The position numbers and the translations under genes are program-made. Of a DNA stretch of 8,059 nt, positions 1-5,922 are shown one piece after another (position 1 is the first letter of the stretch; each line of letters opens with the position of its first letter). Under the pieces are notes generated by a model. It searched no databases and was not told where the DNA came from. It saw only the letters and a list, made by a program, of their open reading frames with translations. The stretch lies in assembly GCA_002451015.1 (NCBI GenBank), contig DKBB01000343.1:1-8059 (forward strand). The letters are read 5' to 3'. Source of the stretch: Acidobacteria bacterium UBA6911 (GTDB lineage Bacteria > Acidobacteriota > UBA6911).

Positions 1-507
1 GGCGTCGCTATTGTCAAAACCAATATTCCTCCGGAGACAATGCGCACTCCGACAACACTCCCAGCAGGTATCCCCGCGCCCAAGGATGAATATCCTATTT
101 TCATCGGATTGCCCGGTGACGGAGAATCTCTGGTTCCCGGAAATCTTGTTTCTGATAAGGGGATTGTATGGTCCATCGGCAAATTTGATCCACCGCCTCT
201 GCCGGAGCCTCCCCAAAAACCGACTCCGGTTCGAATCGGCACCCTGGACCCATCAAAGATCCTGGTGAAAGTAATTCCCGAATATCCGAGGCTTGCACGT
301 CTCTCCCGTGTTGAGGGGGAAGTTCGGCTTGAAGCGGTCATTGATGAAGAGGGGAATATTGCGGAAGTCAGAGTGTTGGACGGGCATCAGCTGCTGATTG
401 ATGCAGCCGTGAAAGCAGTAAAACAATGGAAATATACGCCTACTCTACAGAACGGGGAACCGGTTCCAATCCTGACGACGATCAGGGTTAACTTCGTGCT
501 GCATTAA
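1..507 (+). CDS. TonB C-terminal-domain protein (energy transducer type), 5' end missing
   Basis: The reading frame is open from base 1 to the TAA at 505-507 and gives the last 168 residues; the true start lies left of the window. The final ~80 residues form a TonB C-terminal domain: 'KVIPEYPRLARLSRVEGEV', then 'AVIDEEGNIAEVRVLDGH', then 'AVKAVKQWKYTPTLQNGEPV' and a closing beta strand 'TTIRVNFVLH'. In classical TonB this domain contacts the TonB box of outer-membrane receptors and passes on energy from ExbB/ExbD. A proline-rich stretch ahead of it (PPPLPEPPQKPTP, residues ~63-75) fits the periplasm-spanning linker. The wording of the domain resembles the many stand-alone TonB-domain proteins of Acidobacteriota. 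No exbB, exbD or receptor gene is visible here, so the partner is unknown. The missing N-terminus could hold a membrane anchor or another domain, such as the M56 peptidase found in some TonB fusions. The ATG at 40 is internal and not a credible start. Confidence 0.88.
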   Translation, partial: GVAIVKTNIPPETMRTPTTLPAGIPAPKDEYPIFIGLPGDGESLVPGNLVSDKGIVWSIGKFDPPPLPEPPQKPTPVRIGTLDPSKILVKVIPEYPRLARLSRVEGEVRLEAVIDEEGNIAEVRVLDGHQLLIDAAVKAVKQWKYTPTLQNGEPVPILTTIRVNFVLH

Positions 508-513
508 GCGAAA

Positions 514-1482
514 TTATGGCCTGAGAAGCACCTTGCCTAGGGTGTTCCTGGATTCCAGCAGTCGATGCGCATCGGGTGCATCGACTAATGAAAAAACGCT
601 GTCAATTCGAAGTTTCAAAACGCCTTCATCGATCCAGCGAAATATGTCGTCCGCCCTTTGAAGCAATTCCGTCCGGTTCGCCATGTGGTGGGCGAGACTG
701 GGACGGGTCAGGAACAGAGAGCCTTTTGGATTCAGGATGTTCGGATCAAAGGGAGGCACAGGGCCGCTGGACTGCCCGAAAAGCACCATGGTGCCGCGCG
801 GCTTCAGGCAGTTCAAACTTTTATCAAATGTATCGCGACCGACGGAATCGAAAACAACATCGACACCGGTTCCATTCGTGAGTTTTTTTACCACGGATTC
901 AAAATCGACTCGGCTGTAGAGGACAACCTCGTCCGCTCCTGCTTCCTTTACCAATGCTGCTTTTTCATCGGTGGAAACCGTTGCAATTACCCGTGCACCC
1001 ATATGCCTGGCTATCTGCGTTAACAACAGTCCGACTCCCCCGGCAGCGGCATGGAGAAGTACCGTGGTGCCTTTTTGAATTGGAAATGTCGAGTGCGTCA
1101 GGTAGTGCGCGGTCATGCCCTGAAGCAGAACAGCCGATGCGGACTCGAAATCGATGAATTCCGGGAACAAAATCAGTTTTTCCGAATCCAATACCGCATA
1201 TTCGGCGTAGGAACCTAGGATCATGGCATAGGCAACGCGATCCCCCGCTTCGATCCCGGAGACTCCGTCTCCGATTTTCTCCACCACGCCCGATGCTTCC
1301 ATGCCCGGTATGAAGGGCGTAGCAATAGGGTAAAGGCCTTTTCTGTAATAAATATCGATAAAATTTACTCCTATGGAGCGGATCCTGATAAGCACCTGTC
1401 CCGCTCCGGGAAGCGGCAGCGGTACTTCTTTGTACACAAGCTTGTCCGGACCTCCTGTTTCATGCACACATACTGCTTTCAT
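514..1482 (-). CDS. qor: NADPH:quinone oxidoreductase, zinc-free MDR family (Qor-like)
   Basis: A complete 322-residue cytosolic protein of the medium-chain dehydrogenase/reductase superfamily. The N-terminal GroES-like catalytic domain (~1-125) has 'GVNFIDIYYRKGLYP' and 'PGMEASGVVEKIGDGV'. The Rossmann domain (~125-260) has the nucleotide motif AAAGGVG at 145-151, with 'VIATVSTDEKAALVKEAGAD' after it. The stretch 'FDSVGRDTFDKSLNCL...RGTMVLFGQSSG...ILNPKGSLFLTRPSL' follows E. coli Qor (327 residues) closely from memory. The cysteine/histidine zinc ligands of alcohol dehydrogenases are absent, as expected for quinone oxidoreductases. Known members reduce quinones or related electrophilic carbonyls with NADPH; the substrate here cannot be read from sequence. 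The ATG is preceded by GAGAGGA with normal spacing. The gene converges on the TonB-like gene with 6 bases between stops and diverges from the GH3 gene. Confidence 0.9.
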   Translation of the reverse strand: MKAVCVHETGGPDKLVYKEVPLPLPGAGQVLIRIRSIGVNFIDIYYRKGLYPIATPFIPGMEASGVVEKIGDGVSGIEAGDRVAYAMILGSYAEYAVLDSEKLILFPEFIDFESASAVLLQGMTAHYLTHSTFPIQKGTTVLLHAAAGGVGLLLTQIARHMGARVIATVSTDEKAALVKEAGADEVVLYSRVDFESVVKKLTNGTGVDVVFDSVGRDTFDKSLNCLKPRGTMVLFGQSSGPVPPFDPNILNPKGSLFLTRPSLAHHMANRTELLQRADDIFRWIDEGVLKLRIDSVFSLVDAPDAHRLLESRNTLGKVLLRP

Positions 1483-1669
1483 TGTGAATCCTCTCCATGA
1501 AGCTTGACGGTTGCCATGTTTTCAATTTAATCCTTTGTTTCGGCCATTACGAGAATTATTTGGAATGAATACAGACTCTGTCTTTATATGCAATATAACA
1601 GGCAATATAGTAATATCCCTTTGGATTCTGACTGGACAATAGGAGCGTGACATCCCTCGGGAGACATTC
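1483..1669. promoter_or_regulatory. Divergent promoter region between qor and the GH3 gene
   Basis: This 187-base AT-rich gap separates the start codons of two divergent genes and must hold the 5' signals of both unless they are read from elsewhere. For the GH3 gene a candidate promoter is TTTATA (1583-1588), 17 bases, TATAGT (1606-1611); the -35 box is a weak match. The octamer GCAATATA occurs twice, at 1590-1597 and 1602-1609, 12 bases apart, the second copy overlapping that -10 box. A short palindrome ACAGACTCTGT lies at 1571-1581. GGGAG (1659-1663) is the ribosome binding site of the GH3 gene. I could not pick a convincing promoter for qor. The gap as a regulatory zone is well supported; the individual boxes are inference. 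Confidence 0.5.
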
Positions 1670-4234
1670 ATGTCGATAATATTCTGGCTGTTAACCGTCC
1701 TATCCCTCCTGATGCTGAGTGTTGCCGTTTCATCGGCGCAGTCGCCCGAAGGGGCTGCATCAGCGAATATCGAAAATCGTGTTGAAACGATTCTGAAACT
1801 GATGAGCCTGGAGGAAAAAATCGATTATATCAGCGGCGTGGATGGTTTCTATATTCGATCCATAGATCGTCTGGGAATTCCACGCTTCAAAATGGCGGAC
1901 GGTCCGCTCGGTGTGCGCAATTACGGCCCGGCAACAGCCATGGCCGGGGGAATCGCGCTAGCCGCTTCATGGGACACTGCTTTGGCCGAACGTATCGGGG
2001 CTGAAATCGGCCGCGATGCGCGCGCCAGAGGCGTCCATTTCCTTCTGGGACCCGGGGTGAATATCTACCGGGCGCCGATGAACGGCAGGAATTTCGAGTA
2101 CCTTGGAGAGGACCCGTTTCTGGCGTCTGCGATTGCGGTGGAGTATATCAAGGGCGTACAGAAACAGGATGTATGCGCCACCGTCAAACACTTTACCGGG
2201 AACAACTCGGAGTTCGACCGGCGCAAAACCGATGCGGTGATAGACGGGCGCACGCTGCGGGAAATATATCTGCCTGTTTTTGAGGCTGCGGTCAGAAAAG
2301 CCGGTGTCGGGGCCATAATGACCGCCTACAACCGGACAAACGGACAATATATGTCGCAAAACGGGCATTTGAATAACGCCATCGTGAAAAAGGAATGGGG
2401 TTTTGAAGGCATTATCATGTCTGACTGGACATCCACATTCGACGGCGTCGCGGCCGCCAACGGGGGGCTTGATCTGGAGATGCCTTCCGGCGCTTTTATG
2501 AACCGGGAAAATCTCTTGCCTGCCTTGAAGCAGAAAAGTGTGTCGCAGGAAACAATCGATGATAAGGTCCGGCGTATTCTTCGTACCGCCGTACGGTTCG
2601 GCTGGCTGGATAGAGAACAGGCTGATATGTCCGTTCCGCGTTACAGCATGAGCGGTCGTGAGGTGGCTCTCGACGCCGCCCGGGGATCCATGGTTCTTCT
2701 CAAAAACGAGAACTCCATTCTTCCGCTCAGCCGGGAGGGGATTCACTCGATTGCCGTCATGGGACCGAATGCGCATCCCGCTGTGGCGGTAGGGGGAGGA
2801 AGCGCGCGTGTTACCCCGTTTGACGCTGTAAGTATTCTGGAAGGTTTAACAGAACTTTTAGAGGGCAGTGTCATTGTTCACTACCACCCGGGTATTCCAG
2901 CCCCGGCGGATATAGCCGATGCTACCCGGTTCTTTACGTCTCCGTCCGACGGGTTACCCGGCATGAAATTGGAGTTGTTCGACAACGTGGAGTTGTCTGG
3001 AGAGCCGGTACGGACTTGCATGGAACCGGGAGTCGGTTCAGCGGTGTGCAGCGGCCGGATTCCCGAACCGTTCAGCTCCGCCCGTTGGACCGGGTATTTC
3101 ATCCCGCCTGATGAAGGGAATTACAATGTGTTTGTACAGATACCGGGAGAGAAAATCGGTTACCGGCTCTATATCGACGACCGGCTTGTACTCGACGCAT
3201 GGGACTTTTCCAAAGCCCTGATGGATACGACAAAAGTGTTGCTAGAAAATGGTTTCCACAAAGTAGTATTGGAACTCTCTCGAAAGGGAACCGGATATGC
3301 CGGTGGAAAACTCCGGCTGGGCATTGCCCGGATGGAAAGTCTTGTGGATCCGGAGGCCTTGGCTCTGGCGCAGCAATCCGATGCCGTTGTCGTTGCCGCG
3401 GGATTCAATCCTGAAACAGAGAGCGAGAGCGGGGATCGTTCTTTCAACCTGCCTTTAGGGCAGGACGTCCTGATTAAAGAAATCGCGGCAATCAATAAAA
3501 ACACGATTGTGGCGATCACTTCCGGCGGCGGCGTGGACATGATGCCGTGGCTTGAAAGCGTGCCGGCCGTCATTGAAACCTGGTACCCGGGCCAGGAGGG
3601 GGGCAGCGCTCTAGCCGAAATCCTCATGGGACAAACGAATCCCTCCGGACGATTGCCCGTTACTTTCGAGAAACGCATTGAGGAAAACCCGACATTTGAT
3701 AATTATTATCCTGAATCGGGAACAGACAAGGTCGAATATAAGGAAGGAGTATTTGTCGGATATCGCGGATATGAACGGGACAATTTAAAGCCCCTTTTCC
3801 CGTTCGGATACGGGCTGTCCTATACGACATTTGAATACCGGGATCTAGAAATTGTGCCGAATGCTCTGGAAGAGAAGGGAGAGAGGGCTTCGGAGGCGGG
3901 CTTTGAAGTTTCTTTCGAGGTTGTCAACACAGGAGACCTGGCAGGTTCAGAGGTGGCGCAGCTATATGTCGGATCTGCCGGCTCAGATATACAAAGGCCA
4001 TCGAAGGAGCTGAGAGGTTTCGTAAAGGTCGCCCTTCGTCCGGGTGAAAGAAAAAGAGTGTCCATAAACCTGGACAGGCGGGCATTCTGCTATTACGAAG
4101 TGCGGGAAAAGAGGTGGAAAATCGAGCCGGGCGAAGTGAAAATTCTCGTTGGACGTTCGTCGGAACAGATCGAGCTGCAGGGAACCATAAGGCTCGCCGA
4201 GATAATTGAAAACAGCGGGACGGATCCCCGGTAA
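1670..4234 (+). CDS. Secreted GH3 beta-glucosidase-like enzyme with PA14 insert
   Basis: An 854-residue family 3 glycoside hydrolase with a Sec signal peptide (residues 1 to ~23, hydrophobic core then VSSA/Q; no lipobox cysteine), so it probably works in the periplasm or outside. Order of domains: N-terminal TIM-barrel (~35-310) with 'GRNFEYLGEDP' (139-149), the KH motif in 'KHFTGNN' (173-179) and the nucleophile Asp252 in 'IIMSDWTS'; the start of the C-terminal alpha/beta domain (~335-420, 'GSMVLLKNENSILPL'); a PA14 domain inserted in it (~430-560, 'ARWTGYFIPPDEGNYNVFV'); its remainder (~565-670) with 'ETESESGDR', where Glu586 (or Glu584) is the likely acid/base; and a fibronectin-III-like tail (~740-832). 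This is the layout of Kluyveromyces BglI-type enzymes, in which the PA14 domain helps shape substrate choice. Cys450 and Cys460 in the PA14 domain may form a disulfide. It probably releases beta-linked glucose or a related sugar from the non-reducing end; the exact sugar is not readable. No transporter or other carbohydrase gene adjoins it. Confidence 0.93.
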   Translation: MSIIFWLLTVLSLLMLSVAVSSAQSPEGAASANIENRVETILKLMSLEEKIDYISGVDGFYIRSIDRLGIPRFKMADGPLGVRNYGPATAMAGGIALAASWDTALAERIGAEIGRDARARGVHFLLGPGVNIYRAPMNGRNFEYLGEDPFLASAIAVEYIKGVQKQDVCATVKHFTGNNSEFDRRKTDAVIDGRTLREIYLPVFEAAVRKAGVGAIMTAYNRTNGQYMSQNGHLNNAIVKKEWGFEGIIMSDWTSTFDGVAAANGGLDLEMPSGAFMNRENLLPALKQKSVSQETIDDKVRRILRTAVRFGWLDREQADMSVPRYSMSGREVALDAARGSMVLLKNENSILPLSREGIHSIAVMGPNAHPAVAVGGGSARVTPFDAVSILEGLTELLEGSVIVHYHPGIPAPADIADATRFFTSPSDGLPGMKLELFDNVELSGEPVRTCMEPGVGSAVCSGRIPEPFSSARWTGYFIPPDEGNYNVFVQIPGEKIGYRLYIDDRLVLDAWDFSKALMDTTKVLLENGFHKVVLELSRKGTGYAGGKLRLGIARMESLVDPEALALAQQSDAVVVAAGFNPETESESGDRSFNLPLGQDVLIKEIAAINKNTIVAITSGGGVDMMPWLESVPAVIETWYPGQEGGSALAEILMGQTNPSGRLPVTFEKRIEENPTFDNYYPESGTDKVEYKEGVFVGYRGYERDNLKPLFPFGYGLSYTTFEYRDLEIVPNALEEKGERASEAGFEVSFEVVNTGDLAGSEVAQLYVGSAGSDIQRPSKELRGFVKVALRPGERKRVSINLDRRAFCYYEVREKRWKIEPGEVKILVGRSSEQIELQGTIRLAEIIENSGTDPR

Positions 4235-4285
4235 TTGAAGCGCGGTCTTTCTTGTCTGTATAAGAGTTTAATCGGAACGGCTGTA

Positions 4286-4864
4286 TTATTCCTTTCTTGG
4301 GGTTTCCGGATTGTCAGCGGGGATGTCGGAGTAAACGACACGCCGAAGGAACTTCCAATCTCCGGCTTCACGCACCAGCGTGTCTTCGTAATGACCAAGG
4401 TAAAAGAGTTCCGGTCTGCCGGTTGTATTTTGAACCACAAACAACCATTTTGTCGTTGCGGCGGCTCGGTCGCCATCGAGATCGATGCTGTCGTTCATAA
4501 ACAGATGGAAATTACCCGGGGCGTCCTCCGCTGTATTCGTTCCGATGCTTTCTTCCATTAATCGGCGGATCTCCTTCCGCCCCCTTGCTTTTCCCATGCC
4601 CCCAATCCACTCTCCCTCATTCTCTGCAAAAAGAAGCGAAAAAGACTTAAAATCCCGCTGATCCAGGAAACGGCCGTAATGCATCAATAACCTCCTGATT
4701 GCCTCGCGATCTTCAAGGACCTGCAATCGCCGCTCTGTTGCGTTCGAGGTTATTTCTGAAGCTGCTTCAGTTTTTTCGGTCCGGCTGCATGCGGCTGTTG
4801 CGAGGACAATCAGCGGTATCGCAAAGATCGTGAACATACAGTATTTCAAAGAATATTTTTTCAA
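4286..4864 (-). CDS. NTF2/SnoaL-like domain lipoprotein
   Basis: A 192-residue protein from the chosen TTG start. It opens with MKKYSLKY, a hydrophobic stretch and 'VLATAACSR', a plausible lipobox with Cys26 as the lipidated residue, followed by a charged linker (~27-45). The rest is a SnoaL-like/NTF2 fold: helix 'LEDREAIRRLLMHYGRFLDQRD' split at 50-71, 'FSLLFAENEGEW', 'GRKEIRRLMEE', then 'NFHLFMNDSIDLDGDRAAAT' (118-137) and 'YEDTLVREAGDWKFLRR'. Such domains are small cone-shaped barrels used for ligand binding or isomerase/dehydratase chemistry; nothing here fixes the function. The start is chosen on a strong GGGAGGGA (4870-4877, read on -) lying 5 bases before TTG; a GTG at 4885 would put that Shine-Dalgarno inside the gene and add seven residues to the signal peptide. 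It converges on the GH3 gene (51 bases between stops) and diverges from the SOD gene. Confidence 0.85.
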   Translation of the reverse strand: MKKYSLKYCMFTIFAIPLIVLATAACSRTEKTEAASEITSNATERRLQVLEDREAIRRLLMHYGRFLDQRDFKSFSLLFAENEGEWIGGMGKARGRKEIRRLMEESIGTNTAEDAPGNFHLFMNDSIDLDGDRAAATTKWLFVVQNTTGRPELFYLGHYEDTLVREAGDWKFLRRVVYSDIPADNPETPRKE

Positions 4865-5044
4865 AACAATCCCTCCCTTACGCACCTATCTGGTTTGAAC
4901 CTATTCTATCCTGCTTCGATGCCGGCTTGAATATTTTCCGGTTTGTTGGAAGATTTATTTCCTTCCTTTTGTATCAAAGTCGAACGGGATATACTGGGCG
5001 CAGTTCGAATGGGGACCGAATCCATGAACAGGAGGAGTACTCGT
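4865..5044. promoter_or_regulatory. Divergent promoter region between the NTF2-like lipoprotein gene and sod
   Basis: A 180-base gap between two divergent genes that both encode predicted lipoproteins. For sod, TATACT at 4990-4995 is a 5-of-6 match to a -10 box, within CGGGATATACTGGG; the -35 region (about 4966-4973, TTTTGT-like) is poor. AGGAGGAG at 5030-5037 is an excellent ribosome binding site placed 7 to 9 bases before ATG 5045. GGGAGGGA (4870-4877 on -) serves the leftward gene. A longer sod reading frame open from ATG 4943 covers part of this gap, but it lacks a signal peptide at its start, so I treat 4943-5044 as untranslated. Confidence 0.5.
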
Positions 5045-5767
5045 ATGATACAGAAAACATTTCCCCCGGTTGGTCGCAGGGAATTTTTAATTTGTGTTGG
5101 CGCGGCCGGGGCCGCTTTTGCAGCGGCCTGTAATGACAACACCGATTCGTTCGCTGTAGAGGAGCCTGGGACAACTGTTGAGCTTCCTGCGCTGCCCTAT
5201 GCACCCGACGCCCTGGCACCATACATTTCTGAAGAGACAATGTCGTTTCACTATGGGAAACACCACCAGGGATATGTCAACAAAACAAAAACCGCTATAG
5301 CCGGAACGGAATTCGAGAAAGCATCTCTCGAGGAAATTATTAAAATGACTGCCGGAAAACCGGACATGTCCTCCTTGTTTAATAATGCGGCTCAGATCTT
5401 CAACCACAGCTTCTATTGGAAAAGCATGAAGCCGGGAGGCGGGGGAGAACCCAAAGGAAAGATTGCCGAAAGAATCCGGCAATCTTTCGGTGATTACGCA
5501 AAGTTTGCAGAAGCATTTACCAGCGCGGCTGCAACCCAGTTTGGAAGCGGCTGGGCCTGGCTGGTCCTGGACGGCGGTGCCTTGAAAATAGTGCAGACCG
5601 CAAATGCGGATACACCGATTGCGAAGGGAATGAAACCGTTGATTACGATCGATGTGTGGGAGCACGCGTATTATCTGGACTATCAGAACCGCCGTTCCGA
5701 TTACATAAAGGCTTTTCTCGATTCGCTTTTAAACTGGGATTTTGCCGAACAGAACCTCAATTCCTAA
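5045..5767 (+). CDS. Iron-type superoxide dismutase with Tat lipoprotein signal
   Basis: A 240-residue Fe/Mn-family superoxide dismutase, which turns superoxide into oxygen and hydrogen peroxide. The leader has a twin-arginine motif 'GRREFLI' (10-16), a hydrophobic run and 'AFAAAC' with Cys29 as lipidation site, so the folded, metal-loaded enzyme should go through Tat and stay anchored to a membrane outside the cytoplasm. The SOD body starts near residue 47 ('ELPALPYAPDAL'). Metal ligands match E. coli SodB: His69, His121, Asp203 and His207 (in 'DVWEHAYY'), with gateway residues His73 and Tyr77. Gln117 ('NNAAQIFNH') and Ala188 ('TANADTP', where MnSOD has Gln) point to the iron form rather than manganese. 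ATG 5045 is chosen because AGGAGGAG sits just upstream and the leader then begins properly; ATG 5024 is an in-frame alternative. A gene symbol is withheld because sodA/sodB usage for exported forms varies. Confidence 0.92.
   Translation: MIQKTFPPVGRREFLICVGAAGAAFAAACNDNTDSFAVEEPGTTVELPALPYAPDALAPYISEETMSFHYGKHHQGYVNKTKTAIAGTEFEKASLEEIIKMTAGKPDMSSLFNNAAQIFNHSFYWKSMKPGGGGEPKGKIAERIRQSFGDYAKFAEAFTSAAATQFGSGWAWLVLDGGALKIVQTANADTPIAKGMKPLITIDVWEHAYYLDYQNRRSDYIKAFLDSLLNWDFAEQNLNS
5458..5490 (+). repeat. Two overlapping perfect inverted repeats inside the sod gene
   Basis: Within the codons for residues ~138-149, AAAGATTGCCG (5458-5468) pairs perfectly with CGGCAATCTTT (5477-5487) around an 8-base loop. 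Overlapping it, CCGAAAGA (5466-5473) pairs perfectly with TCTTTCGG (5483-5490) around a 9-base loop. The two stems share bases and cannot form together. Whether the RNA folds this way is inference; the repeats themselves are plain in the sequence. Confidence 0.85.
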
Positions 5768-5922
5768 GTTGAGAATCGAAAAACACGGTTCTCTATTTAG
5801 ATCAACCGGTTGCCCGAAAAAAACAAACACCGGCGAAGTTGGGTTAGCGCGTGTTAAAGTAGCGAGTCTCAATGAGACAGCTGCCCGGGAAGGGCAATAT
5901 AGAAATTGAGGCAGAACCTGGC
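5768..5922. other. Convergent gap between sod and ubiD
   Basis: This 155-base stretch between two stop codons has no credible gene. Besides the candidate sod terminator it holds a perfect palindrome CAACCGGTTG (5803-5812), a small hairpin GTCTC-AAT-GAGAC (5866-5878) and a second one TGCCC-GGGAA-GGGCA (5882-5896). Neither of the last two is followed by a T-run on the strand needed to end ubiD transcription, so a clear ubiD terminator is not visible. Confidence 0.5.
5771..5798 (+). terminator. Candidate intrinsic terminator after sod
   Basis: Four bases after the sod stop codon, GAGAATCG (5771-5778) pairs with CGGTTCTC (5786-5793) through 8 base pairs including one G-U, around the loop AAAAACA. 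It is followed by TATTT, a poor U-tract. The placement is right for a terminator, but the weak tail makes efficiency doubtful. Confidence 0.45.

Noticed and set aside
40..507. TonB-like protein as a complete gene starting at ATG 40
   Set aside because: The frame is open to base 1, and a TonB-domain protein needs an anchor or signal that this start would lack.
1..507. TonB protein plus GH3 enzyme as a polysaccharide utilisation locus
   Set aside because: No SusC/SusD-like receptor, ExbB/ExbD or further carbohydrase is present, and qor lies between them on the other strand.
1967..2776. Long open frame of 269 codons on the - strand
   Set aside because: It lies wholly opposite the GH3 catalytic domain, whose motifs are intact, and its own translation has no recognisable domain.
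4943..5044. N-terminal extension of sod from ATG 4943
   Set aside because: It would place 34 residues ahead of the Tat leader, has no ribosome site, and a strong AGGAGGAG supports ATG 5045.
5087..5665. Open frame of 192 codons on - opposite sod
   Set aside because: The forward frame holds all SOD metal ligands; the reverse one is histidine/arginine-rich antisense translation without family features.
5882..5896. Hairpin TGCCC-GGGAA-GGGCA as ubiD terminator
   Set aside because: The stem is only 5 base pairs and no T-run follows on the - strand.
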